64,000 bases of DNA from DASSUW01 sp963849695 (GTDB lineage: Bacteria; Actinomycetota; Thermoleophilia; Solirubrobacterales; Solirubrobacteraceae), in assembly GCA_963849695.1 (NCBI GenBank), contig CAWKIT010000016.1, positions 310,001 through 374,000 on the forward strand, written 5' to 3'. Each line of letters opens with the position of its first letter. The first letter of the stretch is position 1. The notes beneath the pieces were generated by a model, which saw only the letters and a program-made list of their open reading frames with translations, searched no databases and had not been told where the DNA came from. This document shows positions 52,089 to 60,780 of the stretch, in pieces. Position numbers and translations under genes: made by a program.

Positions 52089-53306
52089 TCAGTCGCTCTC
52101 GGTGTCGACGGGCTGGATCTCGAGGAGGGCGTCGATGCGCGACTGCACGTCCGCCGATATGGCGGCCTCGTCACCCATGAGCCAGCCGTGATTGTAAACG
52201 CCGCGCACCGGATCCTCGTCGTAGCCGGGCTGGATGTCGAGGAGATACTCCTGCACCGGGACCGGCAGCGTGGCGGCGTCGTCCACCAGCAGCACCGGCC
52301 CGAACTGGCCGGCGCCCGAGAACGCGGCGCCGGCGAGCGCGTCGAGCGTTCGCTCGGCGTTGACGAACACCAGCCCGTGGCCGGGATCGACCACGTTCCA
52401 GCCAAAGCCGCCGTCGGAGTAGCGGGCGAACGCGATCGCGCTGCTCACCGGGTCCGGGCCGGAGATGCGCTTGGTCGGCCCGAGCTTCTCCAGCTCGCTC
52501 ACCACCCCGGCGGCGACCGCCTCCTCCGGCCCGAGCACGTAGATGCGCGGGCGCTCGTGTGCGCGGATCGCCTCCCGGGTCGCGGACGGCAGGGAATCCT
52601 TGGTGGTCCACAGCACCGGCTGGCCCGACTTGGCCGCCCAGCCGGCGGCGGGCATCGCGTACTGCGGGCTGTCGGCGGGGGCGACCAGCACCGCGCCGGT
52701 CGGGTCGCCGTCCGCCGAGCTCTGCAGCCGGTCGATGCCGCGGGCGAGTGAGGCCGAGCTCTTACCCTCGACCTCGGTGATCCGGCGGTTCTCGGGCTCG
52801 GCCGCGTCGCCGATCCGGATCACCTGCGCGTCGTCCACCTCCTCGGCGCCGGACGGCGCCAGCTCCTCCAGCGCCTCGGCGCTGGCGGCCGGCAGCTCGT
52901 CGCCGTCCGAGAGCAGCACGGCGGCCCGCAGCGGGCGCGCCATCAGCTGCGCGGCCGAGATCGCAGTCCGCCAGTCGCCCCGGTCGACGATCGCCACCAC
53001 GCGGGGGCTGCTCTCGTCGGTGCGCGCCGGGTAGACGGCGCGAGCCGCGCCGGCCGCGGTCGCCACCGAGTCGCCGCCGGCCACGCGCGTCGTGTTCTTG
53101 GTCGCGAACACCGGGAAGCCGAGCGAAGGCGCGTCCTCGGGCTGCTCCTCGTCGCCGCCGGCCCCCAGCACGGGCTGGCTGTCGCGGCTCGTGCTCCCAC
53201 TGGTGTCGCCGCCGGCTCTGCCGCCTTCACCGCCGCCGTCGTCGTCGCCGCCGCCGCAGCCGGCTGCGAGGACAAGCAGGAAAAGCACCGCCAGACCGCG
53301 AAACAC
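52089..53306 (-). CDS. Lipoprotein with cell-wall-binding (CWB2) repeats
   Basis: 405 residues. The signal peptide ends in the lipobox LAAGC (Cys at about 17), followed by a Gly/Asp/Ser linker. TTRVAGGDSVATAAGAARAV is a typical CWB2 repeat start, and similar modules recur (PTKRISGPDPVSSAIAFARY; PVLLVDDAATLPVPVQEYL). CWB2 modules bind teichoic-acid-like wall polymers in Firmicutes; the ligand here is unknown. Confidence 0.85.
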   Translation of the reverse strand: MFRGLAVLFLLVLAAGCGGGDDDGGGEGGRAGGDTSGSTSRDSQPVLGAGGDEEQPEDAPSLGFPVFATKNTTRVAGGDSVATAAGAARAVYPARTDESSPRVVAIVDRGDWRTAISAAQLMARPLRAAVLLSDGDELPAASAEALEELAPSGAEEVDDAQVIRIGDAAEPENRRITEVEGKSSASLARGIDRLQSSADGDPTGAVLVAPADSPQYAMPAAGWAAKSGQPVLWTTKDSLPSATREAIRAHERPRIYVLGPEEAVAAGVVSELEKLGPTKRISGPDPVSSAIAFARYSDGGFGWNVVDPGHGLVFVNAERTLDALAGAAFSGAGQFGPVLLVDDAATLPVPVQEYLLDIQPGYDEDPVRGVYNHGWLMGDEAAISADVQSRIDALLEIQPVDTESD

Positions 53307-53429
53307 CTCCGAAAAGCTAGCGCCCCAACATCACGCGCTAACCTACCGCGCCGGCCGTCCGGCGATCGGGCTCAAGTCCCGCCGGGTTCCGGTCGAGACC
53401 CACATGACATAAAACCGCGGCATGTACTA

Positions 53430-53575
53430 AGGTGCCGCGCCATGCCGAACCCCCGGGCCGGAAGCTCGGGGGGCGGGGGACCCAAATAGAAGTTGGGGCG
53501 AGTCACGTCCAGAGCGATGTGAGGCGCAGGCTCTTTCAGCGCCAGCCCGTCAGCTAACCCCGCAGGCCGACGAAA
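53430..53575 (+). promoter_or_regulatory. Cyclic di-AMP (ydaO-type) riboswitch
   Basis: The segment before the NlpC/P60 gene carries the ydaO aptamer signatures in order: CGGGGGACCCA at 53474, GGGGCGA at 53495 and the conserved CCCGTCAGCTAACC starting at 53546, followed by CCGCAGGC. CTCTTTC (53531-53537) can pair with GAAAGAG (53572-53578), which covers the AGAGG ribosome-binding site, suggesting translational control. In other actinobacteria this riboswitch controls cell-wall hydrolases, as here. The boundaries are approximate. Confidence 0.88.
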
Positions 53576-53582
53576 GAGGTAG

Positions 53583-54161
53583 TTGAGCTTGTCTTCGCTG
53601 CGGGCATTAGCCCTGACGATTTTCGCATTTCTAGTTCTGCCCGCTGCCGCCCAGGCCCAGTCATCCGGCGGCGCCCAGTACACGCCTCCGCCGCCCGTCG
53701 ACATGACCGCTCCCGGCGCGAAGGCGACGCTGCTGCCCGACGGCAGCGCCGCCGCTCCGGCCGAAGCCCCCGAGGCTGTCAAGCGGGCGATCTGGGCCGC
53801 GAACCGGATCCAGGACAAGCCGTACAAGTACGGCGGCGGGCACGCCAAGCTCGAGGACAACGGCTACGACTGCTCCGGCACGGTCTCCTACGCGCTGATC
53901 CACGCGGGGCTGCTGAAGTCGCCGCTGCCCTCCGGACCCTTCATGAGCTGGGGCCAGCGGGGCCGCGGTCGGTGGATCACCGTCTACGCCCACGGCGGCC
54001 ACGCCTACGCCATGATCGCCGGCCTGCGGCTCGACACAAGTGTCTACGGCTTCCGCACCACCCGCCGCGTCGCTCGCTCCGCGTTCGAGCGCGGCCCCCG
54101 TTGGCGGCCGACCGCGCGCCCGTCGCTCGGCTTCGTCGCACGCCACCCGACCGGCCTCTAG
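53583..54161 (+). CDS. Secreted NlpC/P60-like peptidoglycan hydrolase
   Basis: 192 residues from TTG 53583 (TTG 53589 is an alternative). A signal peptide (ALALTIFAFLVLPAAAQAQ) is followed by a Pro-rich linker and an NlpC/P60-type domain: KYGGGHAKLEDNGYDCSGTV with the nucleophilic Cys, then YAHGGHAYAMIAG with the His. It lacks other wall-binding domains. The gene is controlled by the upstream c-di-AMP riboswitch, linking wall remodelling to DisA signalling. Confidence 0.88.
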   Translation: MSLSSLRALALTIFAFLVLPAAAQAQSSGGAQYTPPPPVDMTAPGAKATLLPDGSAAAPAEAPEAVKRAIWAANRIQDKPYKYGGGHAKLEDNGYDCSGTVSYALIHAGLLKSPLPSGPFMSWGQRGRGRWITVYAHGGHAYAMIAGLRLDTSVYGFRTTRRVARSAFERGPRWRPTARPSLGFVARHPTGL

Positions 54162-54256
54162 CGCCGATCCAGACCGGCGAAGGCGCGGCCGCGAAGTCGG
54201 CCGCGCCACCGCCGGACGGTACGCTTGCTCCAGGACCCGATCACGAGGAGGAAGCC

Positions 54257-55045
54257 GTGCCCGGCATGGGCGGACGCATGTCCGTAGTCATCAAGGCGAA
54301 GATCAACAAGCTCCTCGACCGGGCGGAGGATCCCTCGGAGACGCTGGAGTACAGCTACCAGAAGCAGATGGAGCTGCTCCAGAACGTCAAGAAGGGCATC
54401 GCCGACGTCGTGACGTCGAAGAAGCGCCTCCAGCTGCAGCAGCAGAAGCTCGAGCAGCAGGTCGTCAAGCTCGATACGCAGGCGCGCCAGGCTCTCTCGC
54501 AGGGCCGTGAGGATCTCGCCCGCACCGCCCTCGAGCGCAAGCAGTTCGCGCAGGGCGAGCTCCAGTCGCTCGACCAGCAGGTCGCCGAGCTGGAGTCACA
54601 GCAGGCGTCGCTGATCGAGAAGGAGCAGAAGCTGCGCTCCAAGATCGATCAGTTCCGCACCAAGAAGGAGGTCATCAAGGCGCAGTACTCGGCCGCCGAG
54701 GCCTCCGTGAAGATCTCCGAGGCCGCCAGCGGCGTGGGCGAGGAGATGGCCGACGTGGGGATGGCCATGCAGCGGGCGCTCGACAAGACCGAGGACATGC
54801 GCGCCCGCGCGGGCGCGATGGACGAGCTCGAGGCCGCCGGCGCGTTCGACGACAATCTGCAGCTCGGCTCGGGCAGCACCGACGACATCGATCGCGAGCT
54901 GCACCAGCTGACCTCGCAGAGCGCGGTCGACGACGACCTCGAGCGGCTCAAGGCCGAGCTCGGCTCGGGCTCGCCGCCGCAGCCGTCGCTGGAGTCGGGC
55001 GACCCGCAGTCCGAGCCGCAGCCGGAGCGGGAGCGCGAGGCGTGA
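54257..55045 (+). CDS. pspA: PspA/IM30 (ESCRT-III-like) membrane-stress protein
   Basis: 262 residues, almost entirely coiled coil. The beginning VIKAKINKLLDRAEDPSETL and the helix SYQKQMELLQNVKKGIADV are typical of PspA, which assembles on stressed membranes to limit proton leak. The C-terminus adds a Pro/Glu/Ser-rich tail. GTG 54257 has a GAGGAGGAAG site upstream. pspAA follows with a 4-nt overlap, and pspAB and htpX are 2-3 kb downstream on the other strand. Confidence 0.94.
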   Translation: MPGMGGRMSVVIKAKINKLLDRAEDPSETLEYSYQKQMELLQNVKKGIADVVTSKKRLQLQQQKLEQQVVKLDTQARQALSQGREDLARTALERKQFAQGELQSLDQQVAELESQQASLIEKEQKLRSKIDQFRTKKEVIKAQYSAAEASVKISEAASGVGEEMADVGMAMQRALDKTEDMRARAGAMDELEAAGAFDDNLQLGSGSTDDIDRELHQLTSQSAVDDDLERLKAELGSGSPPQPSLESGDPQSEPQPEREREA

Positions 55046-55320
55046 TCGTCCGGATCGCCACGGAGAGCCAGTACCGGCTGCCGGAGGACGATGCCGCCGC
55101 ACTGAACGCGCTCGACAACGAGGCGGTGGCGGCGGTCGACGCCGCCGACGAGGATCGCTTCCACGAGGCGTTCGAGCAGATGATCGACCTCGTGCGCCGC
55201 GCGGGCACGCCGCTCGGCGAGGACGAGCTCGAGGAGTCCGACGTGATCCTGCCGCCGCCCGACACCTCGTTCGTCGAGGCGGCGGCCGAGTTCACCGGCG
55301 AGGGCCTGATACCGGACTAG
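55042..55320 (+). CDS. pspAA: PspA-associated protein PspAA
   Basis: 92 residues. MIVRIATESQYRLPEDDAAA is the characteristic beginning of PspAA, and the C-terminus is acidic (DELEESDVILPPPDTSFVEA). The family accompanies PspA in actinobacteria and archaea. GTG 55042 overlaps the pspA stop as GTGA. Confidence 0.9.
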   Translation: MIVRIATESQYRLPEDDAAALNALDNEAVAAVDAADEDRFHEAFEQMIDLVRRAGTPLGEDELEESDVILPPPDTSFVEAAAEFTGEGLIPD

Positions 55321-55321
55321 G

Positions 55322-56170
55322 TTGCCTGCGTCGCCATCCAGGCGACGCCCGGATGGGGTACTCGGCATCCAGCCTCCGTCAACCGCCGCTATCAGCCGCT
55401 CGCGCCTGACGGCGGACCTGCGCCGCCTGGGGGTGCGCGGCATCGTCATGGTCCATACCCGCATGAGCGCGCTGGGCTGGGTCGTCGGCGGGAGCGAGAC
55501 GGTGGTGCGGGCGCTGCTCGAGGCGCTCGGGCCGGACGGCACGCTGATGGCCTACGCCTCGTGGGCCGACCACGTGTACACGCTGGAGGACCGGCCGCAG
55601 GAGTACCGCGAGGCGTACGCGACCGAGCCGCCGCGGTGGGATCCCGTCACCGGCGCGGTCGACCCCGACTACGGCCGGATCCCGGAGCGGGTGCGGACCT
55701 GGCCGGGCGCGCTCCGCAGCGTGCATCCCGAGGCGAGCGTGGTGGCGGTCGGTCCAGGGGCGGCGTGGCTGACCGCCGAGCACGACGACGGATACGGCGC
55801 GGGCAGCCCGTTCGCGCGGCTGGTGGAGGCGGGCGGCAAGGTGTTGATGCTGGGTGCGCCGCTGGAGACCGTCACGCTGCTCCACCACGCGGAGGCGATC
55901 GCCGGCGCGCCGAGCAGGCGCACGATCACCTACGAGATCGCGATGGCCGACGGCACGACGCGGTCGTTCACCGACATCGACACCTCACGCGGCGCGTATC
56001 CCTACGAGCGGCTCGGGCTCGAGACCGACGAGTTCGAGGCCATCGCCCGGGACGCCCTGGCCGCTGGCATCGGAGTGCGCGGCCAGGTCGGGCAGGCGGA
56101 GTGCCATCTGTTCCCGGCCCCGGAGTTGACGGCCTTCGCCTTGGGCTGGATCGAGGGGCGGTTCGGCTAG
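55322..56170 (+). CDS. AAC(3)-family aminoglycoside-type N-acetyltransferase
   Basis: 282 residues from TTG 55322, one base after pspAA. The fold markers are VRGIVMVHTRMSALGWVVGG, LRSVHPEASVVAVGPGAAWL, EHDDGYGAGSPFARLVEAGG and the catalytic HHAEAIAG region. The family (Antibiotic_NAT) includes aminoglycoside 3-N-acetyltransferases and FrbF-type enzymes acting on other amines. Real resistance cannot be inferred from this sequence alone, and the chromosomal setting makes a housekeeping substrate possible. Confidence 0.87.
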   Translation: MPASPSRRRPDGVLGIQPPSTAAISRSRLTADLRRLGVRGIVMVHTRMSALGWVVGGSETVVRALLEALGPDGTLMAYASWADHVYTLEDRPQEYREAYATEPPRWDPVTGAVDPDYGRIPERVRTWPGALRSVHPEASVVAVGPGAAWLTAEHDDGYGAGSPFARLVEAGGKVLMLGAPLETVTLLHHAEAIAGAPSRRTITYEIAMADGTTRSFTDIDTSRGAYPYERLGLETDEFEAIARDALAAGIGVRGQVGQAECHLFPAPELTAFALGWIEGRFG

Positions 56171-56198
56171 CGCGCACAGAGCAGTGGGCGTGTCGGGT

Positions 56199-56508
56199 CC
56201 GGCCAACTGTGGCTGGGTAAGCGGGCGGGGACGCCGTCCGCGAGGCCGGCCGTTGGCGCCGGGAGCGGTCCCGTTGTGAATTTCTACAACGGATCCGGCT
56301 TGTGGGCCCGACGACTCGCGCAGAATCGCAGCCGAGACCGCGAAATGGGGCCCGTTCGGCCCCGGTTTTTCTAAGCCGTCCTGCCTGGGTGTTGATCTAC
56401 GACACCAGGGCAGGACAGCTCGCATTGGAGAATCTCCAACGCCACCGCCGCCCGGATCCGGCCGCGCCGGCGGCGTCACCACCTCCCCACCCAGCCGCAG
56501 TTGGCCGG
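56199..56508. repeat. Intergenic hairpin element, copy D (largest)
   Basis: This fills most of the 366-bp gene-free stretch between the AAC(3) gene and the convergent DJ-1 gene. The left arm (56199-56236) contains CCGGCCAACTGTGGCTGGGT. The right arm (56471-56508) is its complement around ACCCAGCCGCAGTTGGCCGG. Inner hairpins are CCGTTGT/ACAACGG (56271-56292), GGGGCC/GGCCCC (56347-56363), GTCCTGCCTGGGTGT with ACACCAGGGCAGGAC (56378-56416) and TTGGAGA-A-TCTCCAA (56425-56439). The third resembles the core of copy B. Confidence 0.78.
56347..56370 (+). terminator. Intrinsic terminator inside hairpin element D
   Basis: GGGGCC-CGTTC-GGCCCC (56347-56363) followed by GGTTTTT fits an intrinsic terminator for the plus strand, ending the pspA-pspAA-AAC(3) transcript about 180 nt after its last stop codon. 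Confidence 0.68.
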
Positions 56509-56536
56509 CGTCGCCACCCCCGCCCGCTGCGAGAAA

Positions 56537-57100
56537 TCAGGCGGGCACCGCCGCCCGGTCGAGCACGGCGATGAAGGCTCGCGACCACTCCGGCATGTCC
56601 GGCCAGCCGCGGCAGGAGACCAGGTTCCCGTCCACTACGTCGGGCGCGTCGACGAACGTCGCCCCCGCGTTCTCCATGTCGCCTTGGAGCGGCGGGAAGG
56701 CGGCCGTGCGGCGGCCCTCCAGCAGCCCGTAGACGGCGGGCACCTGCGGCCCATGGCAGACCGCTCCGACCGGCAGATCCTTGGCGAAGAAGTGCTCGAC
56801 GATCCGTCGCACGTCGGGGTCGGTGCGGATGTACTCCGGCGCCCGCCCGCCCGGGATCACGAGCGCGCCGTAGCGCTCGACCTCCGCCTCGGCGAACGTC
56901 AGGTCGACCGGCAGCCGGCGGCCCGGCTTCTCCGAGTAGGCGTCGAAGCCCTCCTCGAAGTCGTGAACCACGAGCTGGACGGGGCGGCGGCTGGGCGCGG
57001 CGACGTCGACCTCCCAGCCCGCCTCGCGCAGCCGGTACAGCGGGTACATGGCGTCGAGGTCCTCGGCGGCGTCGCCGGTGATCATGAGTGCGCGCGGCAT
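56537..57100 (-). CDS. DJ-1/PfpI-family protein
   Basis: 187 residues. ALMITGDAAEDLDAMYPLYR begins the flavodoxin-like fold, GALVIPGGRAPEYIR follows, and the nucleophile elbow is VGAVCHGPQ with C115. The glutamate of the DJ-1 triad is probably in GDAAED. Members are deglycases, proteases or glyoxalase III. A GGGAGGAA site precedes ATG 57100. Confidence 0.9.
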   Translation of the reverse strand: MPRALMITGDAAEDLDAMYPLYRLREAGWEVDVAAPSRRPVQLVVHDFEEGFDAYSEKPGRRLPVDLTFAEAEVERYGALVIPGGRAPEYIRTDPDVRRIVEHFFAKDLPVGAVCHGPQVPAVYGLLEGRRTAAFPPLQGDMENAGATFVDAPDVVDGNLVSCRGWPDMPEWSRAFIAVLDRAAVPA

Positions 57101-57137
57101 GGGTTCCTCCCGCATTCGTACGTCAGCGGGATGGATG

Positions 57138-57710
57138 CTAGATCGGAATGCCCCACAGCGGGAACCAGCGCTCGAGCTCGGGCTCGACCGGCAGGTCCTG
57201 CCCGATCTGGGCCTTCAGCCGCAGCTCGCGCTCGTTGTCGCGCTGCTGCTCGCCGCCCGCCGGCACGAACGGATAGAAGGCGCCGCGCTTGTAGTTGTAG
57301 ATCCAGTACAGCGGCCGGTCCTTCTCGTCGCGGAAGGCGAACACGGCGGCGAGGATGCGGTCGCCGTAGCCGCCGCCCTGGATCTCGTTCGAGACGGCGT
57401 TGACGCCGACCACGAGGTCCTCGAAGTCGGAGTCGCTGATGACCATCCAGCGGTAGCCGTGCTCGTCGTCGGTGCTCTCGACGCTGCCCTCGTTGTCGGA
57501 GCCGGTGCTGCGCACGATCTCCTCCATGTCGCGCACCAGCTGCTCGAAGTCGGACGTCGCGAGCGGCTGGAACACGATCGCCGCCTTGCCGGTCGTGCGC
57601 AGAGTGAGCTCGAGCTCCATCTTCACGTACGCCGTCGACATCGCGAACAGGCGGTCCGGCGCGGGCTGCTTGAGCTCGCGCTTGCCGCGAAGGATGTCGA
57701 GGAAGCCCAC
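57138..57710 (-). CDS. pspAB: PspA-associated protein PspAB
   Basis: 190 residues. MGFLDILRGKRELKQPAPDR is the characteristic start of the actinobacterial PspAB family. It is soluble, with a conserved region GKAAIVFQPLATSDFEQLVR and a Trp-rich C-terminus (LERWFPLWGIPI). It lies 3 nt after htpX on the same strand. Biochemical function unknown; the context is membrane stress. Confidence 0.88.
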   Translation of the reverse strand: MGFLDILRGKRELKQPAPDRLFAMSTAYVKMELELTLRTTGKAAIVFQPLATSDFEQLVRDMEEIVRSTGSDNEGSVESTDDEHGYRWMVISDSDFEDLVVGVNAVSNEIQGGGYGDRILAAVFAFRDEKDRPLYWIYNYKRGAFYPFVPAGGEQQRDNERELRLKAQIGQDLPVEPELERWFPLWGIPI

Positions 57711-57713
57711 GGC

Positions 57714-58616
57714 TTACGCCGCGATCTGACCCTGGAGCTGCGCCTCGAGGCGGGCGAGCGCCGCGATCCGCTTCTCCATCGGCGGGTGGGTCGCGAAAAT
57801 GCCCGAGATGCTGCCCCTGGCAGCGGGGAAGATGAAGAACGCCTGCAGCTCGCTGGCGGCGCGCAGGTCCTTCTGCGGGATCCGGTGCATGCCACTGGAG
57901 ATCTTGGTCAGCGCCGAGGCGAGCGCGCTCGGCCGGCCGGTGATGATCGCCGCGCCGCGGTCGGCCGCGAACTCGCGGTAGCGCGAGAGCGCCTGCATGA
58001 GCAGGAACGAGACAACGTAGACCACGACCGACACGAGCAGCAGGACCATGAAGCTCGGGTTGTCGTCGTCGTCGCCCATCGAGCCGCCGCCGAAGAAGAA
58101 GCCGAACTGGACGATATAGGCGGCGATGGTGGCGAAGAAGCCGGCCAGCGTCATCACCAGCACGTCGCGGTTGGCGACGTGCGTGAGCTCGTGCGCCATC
58201 ACGCCCTCGAGCTCGGCCGGGCTGAGCAGCTCCATGATCCCGGTCGTGGCGCACACGGTCGCCGACTTCGGCGAGCGGCCGAGCGCGAACGCGTTCGGCA
58301 TCCGCGTGTTGGCGACCGCCACCTTCGGCTTCGGGAGGTCGGCCTGCACGCACAGGCGCTCGACCATCGCGTGCAGCTGTGGCGCCTCCTGCGGCGACAC
58401 CACGCGCGCGCCCATGGCTCGGAGCGCGAGCTTGTCGGAGGCGAAGAGGTTGAGGGCGGCGAGGCCGCCGGCGAAGATCGCCACCGTGATCCCGCTCGCG
58501 CCGACTGCGAGCAGCGCGACTACGAGCGCGACGTAGACGAGTCCCAACAGGAACATCGTCACGGTCATGCGGATCTGAAGGCCGGTGTCCTTGCCGAAGG
58601 ATGTGGGACTGGGCAT
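57714..58616 (-). CDS. htpX: Membrane metalloprotease HtpX
   Basis: 300 residues with four hydrophobic segments. Zinc ligands H142 and H146 are in AHELTHVANRD, and the third ligand Glu is in REFAADRGAA. HtpX (M48B) degrades damaged membrane proteins and is part of the actinobacterial Psp stress set. ATG 58616 is used because it gives the normal length; in-frame starts exist upstream. Confidence 0.93.
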   Translation of the reverse strand: MPSPTSFGKDTGLQIRMTVTMFLLGLVYVALVVALLAVGASGITVAIFAGGLAALNLFASDKLALRAMGARVVSPQEAPQLHAMVERLCVQADLPKPKVAVANTRMPNAFALGRSPKSATVCATTGIMELLSPAELEGVMAHELTHVANRDVLVMTLAGFFATIAAYIVQFGFFFGGGSMGDDDDNPSFMVLLLVSVVVYVVSFLLMQALSRYREFAADRGAAIITGRPSALASALTKISSGMHRIPQKDLRAASELQAFFIFPAARGSISGIFATHPPMEKRIAALARLEAQLQGQIAA

Positions 58617-58792
58617 CTCTGCATGAAATGGTGGCAGACCGCGACCGCCCTTGATCAACTTATTAGGGCGCGACGGTGGCGGCGTCGTCCACTCACGGGA
58701 AAGACCTGCAAGCTGCAGGATTCCTTGCACGTTCCATAACGAGGGCGCTGCGCTGGTCCCGCCGCCGGAGGGCGCCTAGCATGGCGCGCCCC

Positions 58793-59974
58793 ATGGGTCG
58801 TCGACTCAGCCTCCTGCTCGTGGTGGCGGTGCTTCCGCTCGCGCTGTGGGCTGCCCTGCCGCTGATCTCTCCCGGCCAGAGCCCGGAGTCGCTGCAGCGC
58901 CGCATCGAGGACAAGCGCGAGCAGATCGAGTCGCACAGGGGCCGGGAGCGCGTCCTGACCACCGAGATCAGCGCCTTCACGCGCAGGATCGACACCCTGC
59001 AGTCGGACATCACGGTCCTCCAGACCAAGCAGTTCAGCCTCGAGGCCGACCTCGAGGCCAAGCGCGCCGAGCTCGCGCAGATCCAGGAGGACCTGCGGCG
59101 CGAGCGGCTGCACCTCGCGCGGCTGCGGCGCCGGCTCGCGGAAGCGCGCGTGGAGCTCGCGAACCGGCTCGTCGAGCTCTACAAGCAGGACAGGCCCGAC
59201 ATGGTGACCGTCGTGCTCGCGGCGGACGGCTTCGCCGACCTGCTCGAGCAGACCGAGTTCATGAAGCGCGCCTCGGCGCAGGACGCCCGGATCATCTCCC
59301 GCGTCCGCGACGCGAAGATCGAGTCGATCACCACCGCCGAGCGCCTCGACGGGCTCGAGAAGCGCGCGGAGGAGGTCGCGGAGGTGATCGAGGCCGAGGT
59401 CGCCGAGGTCGCGGCCGTCAAGGGCCAGCTCGTCGAGCGGCGCGACAGCTGGGCGTCGGCGCGCGCGGGCAAGTCGCAGCTGCTGGCCAACACCCGCGCC
59501 GACCGCCAGGCGCTCGAGGAGCATGTCGCGGCGCTCGAGCGCGAGCAGGCCGAGGTGACGGCGCGCCTGGCGGGGACGTCGGCGGTCGCCGGCCCGATCC
59601 GGCAGGGCTCCGGCGCCCTCATCTGGCCCGCCAACGGCTCGATCTCGTCGCCGTTCGGCACGCGCTGGGGCCGGCTGCACGCCGGCGTCGACATCCCGAT
59701 GCCCGAGGGCACTCCGCTGCGCGCGGCGGCGAGCGGCAGGGTCGCGATCGCCGGCTGGGTCGGCGGCTACGGCAACTACATCTGCATCCAGCACAGCGGC
59801 TCGCTGTCCACCTGCTACGGGCACCAGTCGAGGCTCGGCGCGTCGGTCGGCCAGTCGGTGAGCCAGGGCCAGGTGATCGGCTACTCCGGCAACACCGGCA
59901 ACAGCACCGGGCCGCACCTGCACTTCGAGGTGCGCATCGGCGGGTCTCCCGTGGATCCGCTCGGGTACCTCTAA
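58793..59974 (+). CDS. LytM/M23 metallopeptidase with coiled-coil (EnvC/MepM-like)
   Basis: 393 residues. A signal-anchor (LSLLLVVAVLPLALWAALPL) is followed by about 240 residues of coiled coil and a C-terminal M23 domain with GRLHAGVDIPMPEGTP and GPHLHFEVRIGG, which carry the zinc-binding His and Asp. It cleaves or activates cleavage of peptidoglycan cross-links. TAGCAT (58777-58782) fits a transcription start near ATG 58793; ATG 58781 is the alternative. Confidence 0.92.
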   Translation: MGRRLSLLLVVAVLPLALWAALPLISPGQSPESLQRRIEDKREQIESHRGRERVLTTEISAFTRRIDTLQSDITVLQTKQFSLEADLEAKRAELAQIQEDLRRERLHLARLRRRLAEARVELANRLVELYKQDRPDMVTVVLAADGFADLLEQTEFMKRASAQDARIISRVRDAKIESITTAERLDGLEKRAEEVAEVIEAEVAEVAAVKGQLVERRDSWASARAGKSQLLANTRADRQALEEHVAALEREQAEVTARLAGTSAVAGPIRQGSGALIWPANGSISSPFGTRWGRLHAGVDIPMPEGTPLRAAASGRVAIAGWVGGYGNYICIQHSGSLSTCYGHQSRLGASVGQSVSQGQVIGYSGNTGNSTGPHLHFEVRIGGSPVDPLGYL

Positions 59975-59985
59975 CCTCACTCGGG

Positions 59986-60759
59986 ATGCAGCCCGAGCTG
60001 GAACTCGGCCCGATCACGCTCCAGACCTTCGGCCTCATGTTGGGGCTGGCCTTCGTCGTGGCCGGGATCGCGGCCGGGCGCTTCATGAAGGAGCTCGGCA
60101 AGCCGGTCGACTGGGCGTACGAGATGGTGTTCGCCGCGCTCGTGGGCGGGATCGTCGGCGCGCGGCTGTGGTGGATCGCCGAGAACTGGACCGAGGCCCA
60201 GGACGACCTGCTCGGCAGCCTCTTCTCGGGCTCGGGCCTGGTGTGGTACGGCGGCGCGCTGGGCGGCGCGGCGGCCGTGCTGCTGTGGGCGTGGCGCCGC
60301 AACTGGCTGACGCTGCAGATGCTCGACGTCGCGGCCGTCCCGCTGGCCGCGGGCTACGCGATCGGGCGGATCGGCTGCCAGCTCGCGGGCGACGGCGACT
60401 ACGGCATCGCCTGGGACGGCCCGTGGGCGATGGCGTACCCGGACGGCACGGTGCCGACCACCGAGGAGGTCCACCCGACGCCGGTCTACGAGACGATCGC
60501 CATGGGCATCGTCGCGCTGCTGCTGTGGCGCTGGCGCCACCGCTGGCGGGCGGGCACGCTGTTCGGCCTGTATCTCGTACTGGCCGGCGCCGAGCGCTTC
60601 CTGGTCGAGTTCGTGCGCCGCAACGACGACGTCTTCCTCGGCCTCACCCAGCCGCAGCTGCTGTCGATCGTGATGATGGCGGGCGGCGGGATCATGCTGT
60701 GGGCGCTGAGCCGCCGCGCGGAGCCTGCCCCCGCGCGTGCCGCGGGCCAGCGCGCGTAG
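59986..60759 (+). CDS. lgt: Prolipoprotein diacylglyceryl transferase
   Basis: 257 residues with seven hydrophobic segments. AGYAIGRIGCQLAGDGDYG is the Lgt signature and HPTPVYETIA the conserved His loop. Lgt attaches diacylglycerol to the lipobox Cys of lipoproteins such as those encoded at 19373, 24428 and 52089. It lies 11 nt after the M23 peptidase gene. Confidence 0.95.
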   Translation: MQPELELGPITLQTFGLMLGLAFVVAGIAAGRFMKELGKPVDWAYEMVFAALVGGIVGARLWWIAENWTEAQDDLLGSLFSGSGLVWYGGALGGAAAVLLWAWRRNWLTLQMLDVAAVPLAAGYAIGRIGCQLAGDGDYGIAWDGPWAMAYPDGTVPTTEEVHPTPVYETIAMGIVALLLWRWRHRWRAGTLFGLYLVLAGAERFLVEFVRRNDDVFLGLTQPQLLSIVMMAGGGIMLWALSRRAEPAPARAAGQRA

Positions 60760-60780
60760 TACCGATACGCTGCGCGACCG

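Noticed and set aside
55322..56170. Calling the AAC(3)-family gene an antibiotic-resistance determinant
   Set aside because: Family membership is clear, but chromosomal linkage to pspA and the broad substrate range of the family do not support a resistance claim.
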